Both the position numbers and the translations under genes were made by a program. Shown one piece after another: positions 20,292-31,706 of a DNA stretch of 64,000 nucleotides (within the stretch, counting starts at the first letter, position 1; each line of letters starts with the position of its first letter). The notes below the pieces were generated by a model. That model ran no database searches and was not told where the DNA came from. It saw only the letters and a list, made by a program, of their open reading frames with translations. The DNA is from Streptomyces xylophagus (lineage in GTDB: Bacteria > Actinomycetota > Actinomycetes > Streptomycetales > Streptomycetaceae), in NCBI RefSeq assembly GCF_000716435.1, contig NZ_JNWO01000031.1, forward strand, positions 51,926-115,925, written 5' to 3'.

Positions 20292-21509
20292 ATGGCTCTC
20301 AACACCGCTCCGGACGCGCCGCTCCCCGTCGGTGAGGTCTCCCGGCTCATCGGCGGGTGGATCGACCGGCTCGGGGCGGTGTGGGTCGAGGGGCAGATCA
20401 CGCAGTTGTCGCGGCGCCCGGGTGCCGGGGTCGTCTTCCTGACCCTGCGCGACCCGTCGTACGACATCTCGGTGAGCGTGACGTGCTTCCGGCAGGTGTT
20501 CGACGAGGTCGCCGATGTCGTCAGCGAGGGCGCGCGGGTCGTCGTACTCGCGAAGCCGGAGTGGTACGCGCCGCGGGGGCAGTTGTCGTTGCGGGCCACC
20601 GAGATAAGGCCGGTCGGGGTCGGTGAACTCCTCGCGCGGCTGGAGCAGTTGAAGAAGTCACTGGCGGCGGAGGGGCTGTTCGCGGCCGAGCGGAAGAAGC
20701 CGTTGCCGTTCCTGCCGCAGCTGATCGGGCTGGTCTGCGGGCGTGCCTCGGCCGCCGAGCGGGACGTCCTGGAGAACGCGCGGCATCGCTGGCCCGCCGT
20801 CCGTTTCGAGGTGCGCAACGTGCCCGTGCAGGGTGTGCACGCCGTGCCGCAGGTCGTGCAGGCCGTGAAGGAGCTGGACGCGCTCGAGGGCGTGGACGTG
20901 ATCATCGTGGCGCGGGGCGGCGGCAGCGTGGAGGACCTGCTGCCGTTCTCCGACGAGCAGCTCGTACGGGCGGTGTCGGCCTGTCGTACGCCCGTGGTGT
21001 CCGCGATCGGGCACGAGCCCGACAACCCGCTCCTGGACTACGTGGCGGACCTGCGCGCCTCCACCCCCACCGACGCCGCGAAGAAGGTCGTACCGGACGT
21101 CGGCGAGGAGTACGAGCGCGTACGGCAGCTGCGCGACCGGGCGCGACGGTGTGTGGTGGCGTTCGTGGACCGGGAGGAGCGCGGGCTGGCGCAGGCGTTG
21201 TCGCGGCCGTCGATACAGGATCCGCACCGGATGATCGACGAGCGGGCGGATCATGTCGCCGCGCTTCTCGGCCGGGGCCGGCGCACGCTCGGGCATCTCC
21301 TGGACCGCGCCGACTCGGAGCTGACCCACACGCACGCGCGCGTGGTGGCTCTCTCCCCGGCCGCGACCCTGAAGCGGGGGTACGCGGTGCTGCAGAAGGC
21401 CGACGGGCATGTCGTCCGGGACCCGGAAGAGGTGACGGCGGACGAGGTGCTGCGGGCACGGGTCGCCGAGGGTGAGTTCACGGTTCGAGTCGATACGGCA
21501 CATGCATAG
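20292..21509 (+). CDS. xseA: Exodeoxyribonuclease VII large subunit
   Basis: The 405-residue catalytic subunit of ExoVII degrades single-stranded DNA in both directions. It has the N-terminal OB-fold (about 20-110, including [13 protein letters not shown]), the catalytic core with [17 protein letters not shown] and [20 protein letters not shown], a helical region with Arg/Glu-rich segments, and a C-terminal [14 protein letters not shown] strand typical of XseA. The start ATG at 20292 gives [17 protein letters not shown]; in-frame upstream codons overlap the permease gene and are unlikely. The small subunit follows after 9 bases. Confidence 0.96.
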   Translation: MALNTAPDAPLPVGEVSRLIGGWIDRLGAVWVEGQITQLSRRPGAGVVFLTLRDPSYDISVSVTCFRQVFDEVADVVSEGARVVVLAKPEWYAPRGQLSLRATEIRPVGVGELLARLEQLKKSLAAEGLFAAERKKPLPFLPQLIGLVCGRASAAERDVLENARHRWPAVRFEVRNVPVQGVHAVPQVVQAVKELDALEGVDVIIVARGGGSVEDLLPFSDEQLVRAVSACRTPVVSAIGHEPDNPLLDYVADLRASTPTDAAKKVVPDVGEEYERVRQLRDRARRCVVAFVDREERGLAQALSRPSIQDPHRMIDERADHVAALLGRGRRTLGHLLDRADSELTHTHARVVALSPAATLKRGYAVLQKADGHVVRDPEEVTADEVLRARVAEGEFTVRVDTAHA

Positions 21510-21518
21510 GGTGGGCGG

Positions 21519-21764
21519 ATGACCAGCAAGGTTGACGAAGGTGCCGGAACGGCCGAGTCGCTCGGGTACGAGCAGGCGCGCGACGAACTGATCGAGGTCG
21601 TACGGCGGTTGGAGGCGGGCGGTACGACGCTGGAGGAGTCGCTCGCGCTCTGGGAGCGGGGCGAGGAGCTGGCCAAGGTGTGCCGGCGCTGGCTGGACGG
21701 GGCGCGGGCGCGGCTGGACGCGGCGCTGGCGGAGGAAGAGGCCGCGGAGGGCGACGCCGAGTAG
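21519..21764 (+). CDS. xseB: Exodeoxyribonuclease VII small subunit
   Basis: This 81-residue protein has the standard XseB core: [19 protein letters not shown], then [19 protein letters not shown], forming a helical hairpin that wraps the XseA coiled coil. It lies 9 bases after xseA in the same direction, which is the normal arrangement. The acidic C-terminus ([10 protein letters not shown]) is typical. Confidence 0.95.
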   Translation: MTSKVDEGAGTAESLGYEQARDELIEVVRRLEAGGTTLEESLALWERGEELAKVCRRWLDGARARLDAALAEEEAAEGDAE

Positions 21765-21893
21765 CGGCGGGGAGTGACGCCGGGCAGCGGCGGAGAGTAG
21801 CGACACCAGTGGTCTGCTGTGAGGCGGATCACCATGCTCCGTTTTTGGTTGAATGTTGAACGTCCCATCGCGTACGGTCGGCCTCGTCAGCCT

Positions 21894-21913
21894 ATCCGGA
21901 CCACGGTCCGGAT
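21894..21913. promoter_or_regulatory. Inverted repeat upstream of nitroreductase gene
   Basis: The 9-base arms 21894-21902 and 21905-21913 (ATCCGGACC/GGTCCGGAT) are perfect complements with a 2-base spacer. It sits about 30 bases before the start codon and downstream of an AT-richer block (TTGAATGTTGAAC near 21849), so an operator is more likely than a terminator. The binding protein is unknown. Confidence 0.5.
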
Positions 21914-21944
21914 ATCCGCTTCCGCCCCCCGAGGAAGTTCACGT

Positions 21945-22535
21945 ATGTCTCTCGTCCTTGACCCCACCGCCCAGGACCTGCTGTTCCGCGAGGCCCGCAC
22001 CGCGAACACCTTCACCGACGAGCCGGTGACGGACGAGCAGGTGCAGGCGATCTACGACCTGGTCAAGTACGGCCCGACCTCGATGAACCAGTCGCCGCTG
22101 CGCATCACCCTGGTCCGCTCCCCCGAGGCCCGCGAGCGCCTCGTGCAGCACCTCGCCGAGGGCAACCAGAAGAAGACCGCCGCCGCCCCGCTGGTCGCGA
22201 TCCTCTCCGCGGACAACGAGTTCCACGAGGAACTGCCGAACCTGTTCCCGCACTTCCCGCAGGCCAAGGACGCCGTCTTCGGCGAGCGTTCGGTCCGCGA
22301 GGGCAACGCCGCGCTGAACGCCGCCCTTCAGGCCGCGTACTTCATCATCGGCATCCGCGCCGCCGGCCTCGCCGCGGGACCGATGACCGGTCTCGACTTC
22401 GCGGGCGTCCAGAAGGAGTTCCTGGACGGCGACCACACCCCGTTCGTCGTCATCAACATCGGCAAGCCGGGCGAGGACGCCTGGTTCCCGCGCTCCCCGC
22501 GCCTGGAGTACGACGAGGTCGTCACGACCGTCTGA
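21945..22535 (+). CDS. RutE/HadB-like nitroreductase (malonic semialdehyde reductase family)
   Basis: The 196-residue flavoprotein is of the nitroreductase fold. Motifs include FREARTANTFTDEPVTDEQV, the FMN-contacting YGPTSMNQSPLRI segment, and a C-terminal GLAAGPMTGLDFAGVQKEF. The pattern resembles RutE, which reduces malonic semialdehyde in pyrimidine breakdown, and related FMN oxidoreductases. ATG 21945 has GAGGAAG just upstream; the longer in-frame extension to 21819 has no ribosome site. It stands alone, without other rut genes, so the true substrate is uncertain. It is followed by a bidirectional terminator. Confidence 0.85.
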   Translation: MSLVLDPTAQDLLFREARTANTFTDEPVTDEQVQAIYDLVKYGPTSMNQSPLRITLVRSPEARERLVQHLAEGNQKKTAAAPLVAILSADNEFHEELPNLFPHFPQAKDAVFGERSVREGNAALNAALQAAYFIIGIRAAGLAAGPMTGLDFAGVQKEFLDGDHTPFVVINIGKPGEDAWFPRSPRLEYDEVVTTV

Positions 22536-22568
22536 GTCGCCGGAATCGACTGAGACACCTGGCACGCA

Positions 22569-22603
22569 GAAGGCCCCCGGCACGCACGGCGTCGGGGGCC
22601 TTC
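22569..22603. terminator. Bidirectional rho-independent-type terminator
   Basis: The 11-base arms 22569-22579 and 22593-22603 (GAAGGCCCCCG/CGGGGGCCTTC) flank a 13-base loop. It lies between the convergent nitroreductase and DUF4245 genes and can serve both. Confidence 0.8.
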
Positions 22604-22618
22604 GTCACACCTGTCGGG

Positions 22619-23173
22619 CTACTTCGTCTTCAACGCCTTCGCCATCTCCGTCAGCTGGGTGAAGGGGCCCGTGCCCGCCACGACCGTCGTCGAGCCCTTG
22701 TCCGCGAGCACGAGGGCGTCGTAGCGACCGCCGGTGTAGCGGGTCCAGGTCCGGCCGTCGATGTTCTGGGTGGTCTTCGTGGCGGCGCCGCCCTGGCTCG
22801 CGGCGTCGATGAAGTCGGCGGGCTTCTGAGTCGACTGCTCTATCTGCACGTACTGACCACCGGGGGCACTGAACCCGAGGTGCCAGGCGTCGAACGTGGC
22901 GCCGTCGTAGCGGACCGAGGTCGCCTTCCAGCTCTGGGACAGGCCCTCCGGCGCCGCCACCGGGTACGGCGCCGCGCGGCGTGCCGTGAGCAGCTCCACG
23001 CGGTAGTCGACCCGCTTGACGTCCGGAGCGTGGTCGCTGTGCGGGATGAAGATGTAGACGATCGCCGCCGCGATCCCGATCAGGCCCAGGGAGAGAATCA
23101 TGTCCCGGACCGTCTTCTGCTTGCCGTTCGAACCTGCCACGTCCCTATCGTCGCAGGTGCCCCGGCCGCTCAT
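22619..23173 (-). CDS. DUF4245 membrane-anchored protein
   Basis: One N-terminal transmembrane segment ([20 protein letters not shown]) follows KTVRD, then an extracellular domain of about 140 residues ending in [11 protein letters not shown]. This is the standard layout of actinobacterial DUF4245. The role is unknown, though it is commonly found beside glpX and xseAB, as here. Start choice: ATG at 23173 has an AGGGGG upstream; GTG at 23140 is an alternative nearer the conserved part, and a longer frame to 23224 would intrude on the glpX promoter. Confidence 0.85.
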   Translation of the reverse strand: MSGRGTCDDRDVAGSNGKQKTVRDMILSLGLIGIAAAIVYIFIPHSDHAPDVKRVDYRVELLTARRAAPYPVAAPEGLSQSWKATSVRYDGATFDAWHLGFSAPGGQYVQIEQSTQKPADFIDAASQGGAATKTTQNIDGRTWTRYTGGRYDALVLADKGSTTVVAGTGPFTQLTEMAKALKTK

Positions 23174-23265
23174 CCGTGGGGCCCCCTGCTCATTTTGTCT
23201 GCCTGGCGATAGAGTCGGGGCCATACCCTCATCCGGCCGTCGTCGTATCAGAAAGGTGCGCTCCG

Positions 23266-24300
23266 ATGACCGAGCATCATCATCTGCCGTCCGAACTCGA
23301 AGTCCCCTCCGAGGCCCCCGACCGCAACCTCGCCCTGGAACTCGTCCGGGTGACCGAAGCCGCCGCGATGGCCGCGGGCCGCTGGGTCGGGCGCGGTGAC
23401 AAGAACGGCGCCGACGGTGCCGCCGTGCGTGCCATGCGGACCCTCGTCTCCACCGTCTCGATGAACGGCGTCGTCGTCATCGGTGAGGGCGAGAAGGACG
23501 AGGCGCCGATGCTCTTCAACGGCGAGCGCGTCGGTGACGGGACCGGGCCGGAGTGCGATATCGCCGTCGACCCGATCGACGGGACCACGCTCAACGCCAA
23601 GGGCATGCCGAACGCGATCGCCGTACTGGCCGCCGCGGACCGGGGTTCGATGTTCGACCCGTCCGCCGTGTTCTACATGGACAAGCTGGTCGCCGGGCCC
23701 GAGGCGGCCGAGTTCGTCGACATCGAGGCGCCGATCTCGGTGAACATCCGCAGGGTCGCGAAGGCGAAGCGGGTCACGCCCGAGGACGTCACCGTCGTCG
23801 TCCTGGACCGGCCGCGGCACGACGGCATCATCAAGGAGATCCGGGAGACCGGTGCGCGGATCAAGCTGATCTCCGACGGCGATGTCGCGGGCTCGATCCT
23901 CGCGCTGCGCGAAGGTACCGGCGTGGATCTGCTGCTCGGTGTCGGTGGCACGCCCGAGGGCATCATCTCGGCCTGTGCCGTGAAGTGCCTGGGCGGTGTG
24001 ATCCAGGGCAAGTTGTGGCCGAAGGACGATGCCGAGCGGCAGCGGGCGTTGGACGCGGGGCATGACCTCGACCGGGTGCTCACCACCGACGACCTGGTGT
24101 CCGGCGAGAACGTGTTCTTTGTCGCGACCGGGATCACGGACGGGGAGTTGCTGCGGGGTGTGCGGTACCGGGCGGAGACCGCGACCACCGACTCGATCGT
24201 GATGCGGTCGAAGTCCGGCACGGTGCGGCGGATCGACTCGGAGCACCGGCTGAGCAAGCTGCGGGCGTACAGCGCGATTGATTTTGATCGGGCCAAGTAA
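23266..24300 (+). CDS. glpX: Class II fructose-1,6-bisphosphatase
   Basis: This 344-residue metal-dependent phosphatase removes the 1-phosphate of fructose 1,6-bisphosphate in gluconeogenesis. It shows the GlpX motifs [27 protein letters not shown] (metal-binding Asp residues), and [19 protein letters not shown]. The start ATG at 23266 has GAAAGGTG upstream; the longer in-frame extension overlaps the DUF4245 start region. Actinobacteria use this class as their main FBPase. Confidence 0.97.
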   Translation: MTEHHHLPSELEVPSEAPDRNLALELVRVTEAAAMAAGRWVGRGDKNGADGAAVRAMRTLVSTVSMNGVVVIGEGEKDEAPMLFNGERVGDGTGPECDIAVDPIDGTTLNAKGMPNAIAVLAAADRGSMFDPSAVFYMDKLVAGPEAAEFVDIEAPISVNIRRVAKAKRVTPEDVTVVVLDRPRHDGIIKEIRETGARIKLISDGDVAGSILALREGTGVDLLLGVGGTPEGIISACAVKCLGGVIQGKLWPKDDAERQRALDAGHDLDRVLTTDDLVSGENVFFVATGITDGELLRGVRYRAETATTDSIVMRSKSGTVRRIDSEHRLSKLRAYSAIDFDRAK

Positions 24301-24435
24301 CGCGCCTAGGGGTGGGGGTGGTGCGGAGCGTTGGCGGCTGCGGGTCCGCCGTGGCTGGTCGCGCAGTTCCCCGCGCCCCTAGGTGAGTTGCCCTGCCCGG
24401 CAATGGCAAGGCGGCCCCACGTCCTTTGATGAAAA

Positions 24436-24462
24436 GGCGCCCCCTGGTGCGGAGGGGGCGCC
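24436..24462. terminator. Bidirectional terminator between glpX and whiB-like gene
   Basis: The 10-base arms 24436-24445 (GGCGCCCCCT) and 24453-24462 pair around a 7-base loop, with AAAA on the left and CTTT on the right. It serves the two converging genes. Confidence 0.8.
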
Positions 24463-24467
24463 CTTTG

Positions 24468-24842
24468 TCATCCGGCCGCCGCTATGCGGCCTGCGGCGCG
24501 GGCCTTCTGGAGTTCCAGGTCGCGGCGGCGGCGCCTGGCCAGGACCACTCGGCGTTCGGCGGCGGTGAGGCCGCCCCAGACGCCGTACGGTTCCGGTTGC
24601 AGCAGCGCGTGCTCTCGGCACTCGACCATGACCGGACAGCGGGCGCAGACGCGTTTGGCGGCGTCCTCGCGGGAGAGTCGGGCGGCGGTGGGTTCCTTGG
24701 AGGGTGCGAAGAACAGGCCTGCCTCGTCGCGCCGGCACACCGCTTCGGTGTGCCATGGAGCGTCTTGGTCCCTGTCTCGCGCAGGCACCCGCTGAGCCGG
24801 AACAGCAGCTACCTGCAGGGACGAATGCGGCGGTTGCAGCAC
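24468..24842 (-). CDS. WhiB-family iron-sulfur transcriptional regulator
   Basis: This 124-residue Wbl protein has four cluster Cys at about positions 36, 66, 69 and 75 (AVCRRDEAG and RVCARCPVMVEC) and the YGVWGG turn, followed by an Arg-rich helix RRVVLARRRRRDLE that would contact DNA. Wbl proteins bind a [4Fe-4S] cluster and partner with the principal sigma factor. The GTG start at 24842 has a GGAGT ribosome site. I believe the S. coelicolor ortholog next to glpX is one of the less-studied wbl genes, but I am not sure of its letter, so no symbol is given. Confidence 0.93.
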   Translation of the reverse strand: MLQPPHSSLQVAAVPAQRVPARDRDQDAPWHTEAVCRRDEAGLFFAPSKEPTAARLSREDAAKRVCARCPVMVECREHALLQPEPYGVWGGLTAAERRVVLARRRRRDLELQKARAAGRIAAAG

Positions 24843-25015
24843 GGTCTACTCCTGACGACGGCTTCGCGAGCGAGAGACGATGCAGCAAGGCCTACCCGCT
24901 GTGCGCGCGCCTATGCACTGAGTTCCGAAGCGCTGGTTTTCGGGCGCTTCTGCGCGATGTCAGGGGCGGACCGCGGCGGACCGATCAGCTCCGCATGTGC
25001 CCCGATTCACAACCG

Positions 25016-25762
25016 TCAACGATCCAGGTGCTTGCGCAAACTCTTGTCGACCTTGCGCTGAACCCGATCGAGAATGTCCGCAACGAGCTTGCCCCGCTTG
25101 GGTTTTGCCTCGATGTTTCCGAGTACGGCCCACCCGTCGACGTAGACCACGGGCGCGTCCGGTTCGAGTGAATCCAGCGTGTCCACCTCGAAGTTGCCGA
25201 GGATGCCGCCGCCGGTGCCGCGCAGCGACACGTTCTCCGGGACGCGGATCTCGACGTTGCCGAACACCGAGATCGCCTTGATGACGACCTGCTGGTACTC
25301 GAAGATCGCCTCGCTGAGGTCGATCTCGACACTGCCGAACACGGCGTACGCGTGCATGCGGCGCCCTGCGCGCCAGCGGCCCTTGCGCATGGCCGCGCTG
25401 AACACCGCCACCACGTTCTCGTCGGCCTCGGCCGGAATCGCGCCCTCCGTCGGGCGGTTCGGGGCCGGGCTGTACGACGAGGCCGTCGCCCGGTGTCCAT
25501 GGGCGGCCGGCAGATCCTGGATGAAGACCTCCAGCTCACCGACCGTCTTGGCGCTCAGCACCCCCTCGACGCGCTCGGCGTGCTCGTCGGCGGTCAGGCG
25601 CCCCTCGCCCAGGGCATCGCGCAGGATGTCGGCGATGCGGTCACGGTCGGCGTCCGAGGCGCGCAGCGCCGAGCCGGGCAGGTCGGAGCCGGGCAGGTCG
25701 GCGACTGCGGGCGCGGGCTGCGGGGCCGTGGGCGCGGATGCGGGCTGCTTCTGAAGGTCCAC
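25016..25762 (-). CDS. DUF1707 and LiaF-like C-terminal domain protein
   Basis: The 248-residue protein has a Pro/Ala N-terminus, a DUF1707 domain (about 33-85: LRASDADRDRIADILRDALGEGRL...ERV) and a C-terminal beta-rich domain (about 115-220) with repeated strands (AVFGSVEIDLSEA, SVFGNVEIRVPENV, AVLGNIEAKP), like the LiaF/cell-wall-active antibiotic response domain. These domain pairs are common in actinobacteria; a role in envelope-stress sensing is a guess from the LiaF similarity. No membrane span is seen. GTG start at 25762. Confidence 0.85.
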   Translation of the reverse strand: MDLQKQPASAPTAPQPAPAVADLPGSDLPGSALRASDADRDRIADILRDALGEGRLTADEHAERVEGVLSAKTVGELEVFIQDLPAAHGHRATASSYSPAPNRPTEGAIPAEADENVVAVFSAAMRKGRWRAGRRMHAYAVFGSVEIDLSEAIFEYQQVVIKAISVFGNVEIRVPENVSLRGTGGGILGNFEVDTLDSLEPDAPVVYVDGWAVLGNIEAKPKRGKLVADILDRVQRKVDKSLRKHLDR

Positions 25763-25941
25763 GGCAGCAGCGTACCGAAACGCGATAGATCGCGACTAGG
25801 GGTGTGGACAACGTTGGCGTGGCGAAGGTCCCGGCGAACTGAGCCTTACCTCACAAGCTCGCTGTCGGTGGCAGGTTCTACGCTGGTGAGCGCCCGCCAG
25901 TGTCGGCGGGCGGCCGTCTGTCGAGTGAGGAATGGGCTGCG

Positions 25942-27612
<1,671 letters not shown>

Positions 27613-27936
27613 TGCGGGTGGGCGGCGGGGATTTCTTTCGCCCCCGCCGCCCCTACCCGTCCCATCCCCAGGGGCTGCCGCCCCTTCGGCCCCGCCCGGG
27701 GGCTCCGCCCCCAGACCCCCATCGGCCCTGAAGGGGCCTCGTCCTCAAACGCCGGACGGGCTGAATACAGCTGGCCTGCGTTGGCCGGGTGGCATCCCGG
27801 GACGCACAAGATCCTTACCTCCGTCCCACTTCATCCCAGGGACATCCGGGACGGCATCTTCGTCCGCTTTGCCGGAAAAGCTCCGTGCTGACTGGATCAC
27901 AGCCCGTGGTCCTCGGTCGACTCGGAGGAACCCCCC
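27613..27936. repeat. Intergenic region with Streptomyces-type GGGGGCTCCGCCCCC repeat
   Basis: About 320 bases without a gene. Near 27668-27765 lies the common Streptomyces intergenic element: GGGGCTGCCGCCCC, GGGGGCTCCGCCCCCAGACC, then CTCAAACGCCGGACGGGCTG. These palindromic units probably end the fumarase transcript. The remainder presumably holds the promoter of the SH3-like gene. Confidence 0.7.
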
Positions 27937-28305
27937 ATGATCCGACGTACTCTGCGCAACGGTCTCGTGGCCGCGCTCGCAGCCGTCGCCGTCTTCCCCG
28001 TGACAGCCGTCGCCGCCACCGCCGCCCCGGCCGCGCACCCGCCGCACCACACCCGGCACCACCTCGCCGCGCCCACCTGGGGCCGCGTCACGACCCACCA
28101 CTACACCCGCCTGAACGTCCGCTCCGGACCCGGCACCGGCTACCGGATCGTCGGCACGCGCCCTGTCGGGCGGACGCTGCCCATCGTCTGCAAGACGCGC
28201 GGTTCCAGCGTCTTCGGCAACCACCGGTGGTACAAGCTCCCGCACCACGAGGGCTACGTCTCCGCCCACTACGTCCGCAACCACAGCGCCGTCCGCTGGT
28301 GCTGA
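27937..28305 (+). CDS. Secreted SH3b-domain protein
   Basis: This 122-residue protein has a Sec signal peptide (RRTLRNGLVAALAAVAVFP..., cleavage probably near ATAAPA at about residue 30) and then a single bacterial SH3 domain (about 50-122) with LNVRSGPGTGYRIVG, WYKLPHHEGYVSAHYV and a final Cys pair with an internal Cys. SH3b domains bind cell-wall peptides or other ligands. There is no catalytic domain. It may be a wall-binding or stress protein. Confidence 0.85.
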   Translation: MIRRTLRNGLVAALAAVAVFPVTAVAATAAPAAHPPHHTRHHLAAPTWGRVTTHHYTRLNVRSGPGTGYRIVGTRPVGRTLPIVCKTRGSSVFGNHRWYKLPHHEGYVSAHYVRNHSAVRWC

Positions 28306-28328
28306 CCCTCGGCTGAGCAACGGCACTG

Positions 28329-28360
28329 CCCGACGGGACGGTCCCGTGCGTCCCGTCGGG
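28329..28360. terminator. Terminator hairpin after SH3b gene
   Basis: The 11-base perfect arms 28329-28339 (CCCGACGGGAC) and 28350-28360 flank a 10-base loop, 24 bases after the stop codon. Confidence 0.75.
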
Positions 28361-28472
28361 TGGTGCCAGGTCAACACCCCTTCATATTCCGGCTGTCCGG
28401 GTGTGGCCCGGCACCGCCCCCGGGAACAGATCACCGCGGTCACCCCGGTACGGCGAGGGAGCAGGGAGCAGC

Positions 28473-29225
28473 ATGGAAAGCCATGTGATGGTCGAGAGGC
28501 AGCGGCTCCTTACGGAACGGCTCCGCCTTCTCAAGCGGCAGACCGGGCTGAGCCTGGCCGCGCTGGCCGCCGTCACCCCGTTCAGCAAGTCGACCTGGCA
28601 CCGGTATCTCAACGGCGACCAACTCCCGCCCCGGGCGGCCGTGGAGGCGCTCGCCCGGCTCGCGCACACCCATCCCGAGGCGCTGCTCTCCCTGTGGGAC
28701 GCGGCCGTTCAGGAGCAGTCCGCGCCCGCCCCTCCACCACAGCTCCCCTCCCCGCCCGTACGCCCGCGTCGGCCGCGTGCCCCCGCCCGCGCCCTCGTTG
28801 CCCTCGCCGCGATGGCCACCACCGTCGCGGTGACCGCCGGCGCCGCCGATGTCCTCGACCACGATGCCGGGGCGGAGCGGCTCGCAGCGGCCTCCTGCCG
28901 TGACAGTGGCTGTCAGGGCGAGCTGCCGTCCGCCGGGACCTGCGCACGGGACGCCCGTACGGAGAGCGTCGTAGCGCGGGCCGCCCAGGTCGTACGGCTC
29001 CGGTACTCGCCGTCCTGCGCGACCGTCTGGTCGGAGGTGCGCACCCGGGTCGGCGGCGCGCGGGAGATCTCGATCAGGTCGGGGCGGGACGAGCTGTCCG
29101 CCGAGTACCCGGGCGACCGCTCGGACGGCTACAGCAGCCCGATGCTGGCCACCAGCGACCCGCGCGGGGCACAGGCGTGCGCGGAGGTGGCCGGAAAGCC
29201 CGTCTGCACCGCCTCGGACCGCTGA
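28473..29225 (+). CDS. HTH-XRE and DUF2690-like membrane-anchored protein
   Basis: The 250-residue protein has a helix-turn-helix at the N-terminus (about 8-65: [20 protein letters not shown]...STWHRYLNG), a Pro-rich linker, one transmembrane segment (about 105-125: [19 protein letters not shown]) and an extracytoplasmic Cys-containing domain ([20 protein letters not shown]...[10 protein letters not shown]) that fits DUF2690. It is a candidate membrane-tethered regulator linking an outside domain to DNA. ATG at 28473 follows GCAGGGAG; the longer in-frame extension to 28401 has no ribosome site. Confidence 0.82.
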   Translation: MESHVMVERQRLLTERLRLLKRQTGLSLAALAAVTPFSKSTWHRYLNGDQLPPRAAVEALARLAHTHPEALLSLWDAAVQEQSAPAPPPQLPSPPVRPRRPRAPARALVALAAMATTVAVTAGAADVLDHDAGAERLAAASCRDSGCQGELPSAGTCARDARTESVVARAAQVVRLRYSPSCATVWSEVRTRVGGAREISIRSGRDELSAEYPGDRSDGYSSPMLATSDPRGAQACAEVAGKPVCTASDR

Positions 29226-29262
29226 CCCGGAACATCCCCGCCCTCCCGGTCGATATACAGGT

Positions 29263-30648
29263 ATGAGCGACTACCGCATCGAGCACGACTCCATGGGCGA
29301 GGTACAGGTCCCCGCGGACGCCAAGTGGCGCGCCCAGACCCAGCGAGCCGTGGAGAACTTCCCGATCTCCGGGCAGCGCATCGAGCGCGCCCACATCGAG
29401 GCGCTGGCCCGGATCAAGGGTGCCGCCGCCAAGGTGAACGCCGAACTGGGCGTGCTGGACAAGGACATCGCGGAGGCGATCCAGGAGGCGGCCCGTGAGG
29501 TGGCCGGCGGGGCGTGGGACGAGCACTTCCCGATCGACGTGTTCCAGACGGGGTCCGGCACCTCGTCGAACATGAACGCCAACGAGGTGATCGCGACCCT
29601 CGCGACCGAGCGGCTCGGGCGGGATGTGCATCCCAATGATCATGTCAACGCTTCGCAGTCGTCCAACGACGTCTTCCCCTCCTCCATCCACATCGCGGCC
29701 ACCGGTGCCGTCATCCACGACCTCATCCCCGCGCTGGAGCATCTCGCGGGCGCGCTGTCGCGCAAGTCCGTCGAGTTCGCCGATGTGGTGAAGTCCGGGC
29801 GGACCCACCTGATGGACGCCACTCCGGTGACGCTGGGGCAGGAGTTCGGCGGGTACGCGGCCCAGGTGCGCTACGGCGTCGAGCGGCTGCAGGCCTCGCT
29901 GCCCCGGCTCGCGGAGCTGCCTCTCGGCGGGACCGCCGTCGGGACCGGGATCAACACCCCGCCCGGGTTCTCCGCCGCCGTGATCGCGGAGGTCGCCCTG
30001 GTCACCGGGCTGCCGTTGACCGAGGCGCGGGACCACTTCGAGGCGCAGGGTGCGCGGGACGGGATCGTCGAGACCAGCGGGCAGCTGCGGACCATCGCCG
30101 TAGGGCTGACGAAGATCGCGAACGATCTGCGGTGGATGGCGTCGGGGCCGCGCACCGGGCTGTCCGAGATCTCGCTGCCGGATCTGCAGCCGGGGTCGTC
30201 GATCATGCCCGGCAAGGTCAATCCGGTCATTCCGGAGGCCGTGCTCATGGTCGCCGCGCAGGTCGTGGGCAATGACGCGACCGTCGCCACCGCCGGGGCC
30301 GCCGGCAACTTCGAGCTCAATGTGATGCTGCCGGTGATCGCCAAGAACGTTCTCGAGTCGATTCGGCTGCTCGCCAATGTGTCGCGGCTGCTGGCCGACC
30401 GGACCGTGGACGGGATCGTCGCGCACCGGGAGCGTGCGCGGGAGTACGCCGAGTCGTCGCCGTCCGTCGTCACCCCGCTGAACAAGTACATCGGGTACGA
30501 GGAGGCCGCCAAGGTGGCCAAGAAGGCACTTGCGGAACGGAAGACGATCCGCCAAGTCGTGCTGGAGAACGGCTATGTGGAGCGCGGTGACCTGACCGAG
30601 ACGCAGCTCGACGAGGCCCTCGATGTCCTGCGGATGACGCGTCCGTAA
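29263..30648 (+). CDS. fumC: Class II fumarate hydratase
   Basis: This 461-residue enzyme of the fumarase/aspartase superfamily converts fumarate to malate without a metal cofactor. It has the N-terminal [46 protein letters not shown] and the signature loop [12 protein letters not shown], with the catalytic Ser in that loop. The C-terminus is intact. The gene lies 37 bases after the XRE/DUF2690 gene, so read-through is possible. Confidence 0.97.
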   Translation: MSDYRIEHDSMGEVQVPADAKWRAQTQRAVENFPISGQRIERAHIEALARIKGAAAKVNAELGVLDKDIAEAIQEAAREVAGGAWDEHFPIDVFQTGSGTSSNMNANEVIATLATERLGRDVHPNDHVNASQSSNDVFPSSIHIAATGAVIHDLIPALEHLAGALSRKSVEFADVVKSGRTHLMDATPVTLGQEFGGYAAQVRYGVERLQASLPRLAELPLGGTAVGTGINTPPGFSAAVIAEVALVTGLPLTEARDHFEAQGARDGIVETSGQLRTIAVGLTKIANDLRWMASGPRTGLSEISLPDLQPGSSIMPGKVNPVIPEAVLMVAAQVVGNDATVATAGAAGNFELNVMLPVIAKNVLESIRLLANVSRLLADRTVDGIVAHRERAREYAESSPSVVTPLNKYIGYEEAAKVAKKALAERKTIRQVVLENGYVERGDLTETQLDEALDVLRMTRP

Positions 30649-30720
30649 CCAATTGTCGCCCTGGCGTGAACCGTGACGCGCGCCGCAGCGTCGTATGCCC
30701 GGGGCACCTAATATCTGTTC

Positions 30721-31413
30721 ATGGCAGACGGTGGAGCGGTGCGAGCGGTGGAAGCGGGTACGTCTACGGCCTTCTGGGCGCCCGGGAGTCAGATCCTGTG
30801 GCGCTACCGGGAGAACGCCGGCGAGCGCTTCCACATCGCCCGCCCCGTCACGGTAGTGCGGGACGACGAGGAGCTGCTCGCCGTCTGGATGGCGCCCGGC
30901 ACCGAGTGTGTGAAGCCGGTGCTCGCGGACGGCACGTCGGTGCACGTGGAGCCGTTGGAGACGCGGTACACCAAGCCGCGTACGGTGCAGTTGGACCGCT
31001 GGTTCGGGACGGGTGTGCTGAAGCTGGCGCGGCCCGGTGAGCCGTGGTCGGTGTGGCTTTTCTGGGAACCCGGATGGCAGTTCAAGAACTGGTACGTGAA
31101 CCTTGAGGAACCACTGGCCCGTTGGGAGGGCGGTGTCGACTCCGAGGATCACTTCCTGGACATCACCGTTGATCCGGACCGGAGTTGGCAGTGGCGTGAC
31201 GAGGACGAGTTCGCGCAGGCCCAGCGGGACGGACTGATGGATCCCCAACTCGCCGAGCGGGTACGGAAAGCGGGCTGGTCTGCGGTGGAGACGATCCGCG
31301 CGTGGGGTCCGCCGTTCTCGGATGGTTGGCAGCACTGGCGCCCGGATCCGTCCTGGGCTGTACCTTCACTTCCGGAGGACTGGGACCGCACCCCCGCGCA
31401 CATGTCCACATGA
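30721..31413 (+). CDS. DUF402 domain protein
   Basis: This 230-residue protein has a beta-rich core (about 15-170) with FWAPGSQILWRYRENAG, a Trp-rich stretch WSVWLFWEPGWQFKNWYVNLEEP and the acidic DSEDHFLDITVDPD motif that defines DUF402 and binds divalent metal in nucleotide-phosphatase members such as FomD-like enzymes. A helical C-terminus follows. Hydrolysis of a nucleoside diphosphate or related compound is likely from family knowledge, but the substrate is unknown. Confidence 0.85.
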   Translation: MADGGAVRAVEAGTSTAFWAPGSQILWRYRENAGERFHIARPVTVVRDDEELLAVWMAPGTECVKPVLADGTSVHVEPLETRYTKPRTVQLDRWFGTGVLKLARPGEPWSVWLFWEPGWQFKNWYVNLEEPLARWEGGVDSEDHFLDITVDPDRSWQWRDEDEFAQAQRDGLMDPQLAERVRKAGWSAVETIRAWGPPFSDGWQHWRPDPSWAVPSLPEDWDRTPAHMST

Positions 31414-31526
31414 GACCCTTGATGCGCCCCCGGTGCGCAACCGTAGGATCGTCCTCCGCAAGGGCACCGCACAACTCCCGGGGCATGTACCGGGACTGAC
31501 CAGACGTCACCGAGGGGCGGCAGGAC

Positions 31527-31706
31527 GTGAGCGAGGGGTATCAGGGCAACAGCGGTTCGGGCCGCCGGTCCACCGGTGGCACAGGAACAGCCTCTGACCA
31601 CGCGGGAATTCCGTTCCTGGGGCACGTATTCCGGGTATCGGCATTTCGGCGGGACGAACTGCACGCGCGGCGTGCGGTCCCGGACGGACGGATTCGACAC
31701 GCGTGA
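31527..31706 (+). CDS. Small leader ORF overlapping the phosphatase start
   Basis: A 59-codon frame starts at GTG 31527 with AGGGGCGGCAGGAC upstream, and its TGA (31704-31706) overlaps the phosphatase GTG (31703-31705), the classic overlap for translational coupling. The product is basic, His/Arg-rich in its second half and not recognised. It may be a real leader peptide or a chance frame in high-GC DNA. Confidence 0.3.
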   Translation: MSEGYQGNSGSGRRSTGGTGTASDHAGIPFLGHVFRVSAFRRDELHARRAVPDGRIRHA

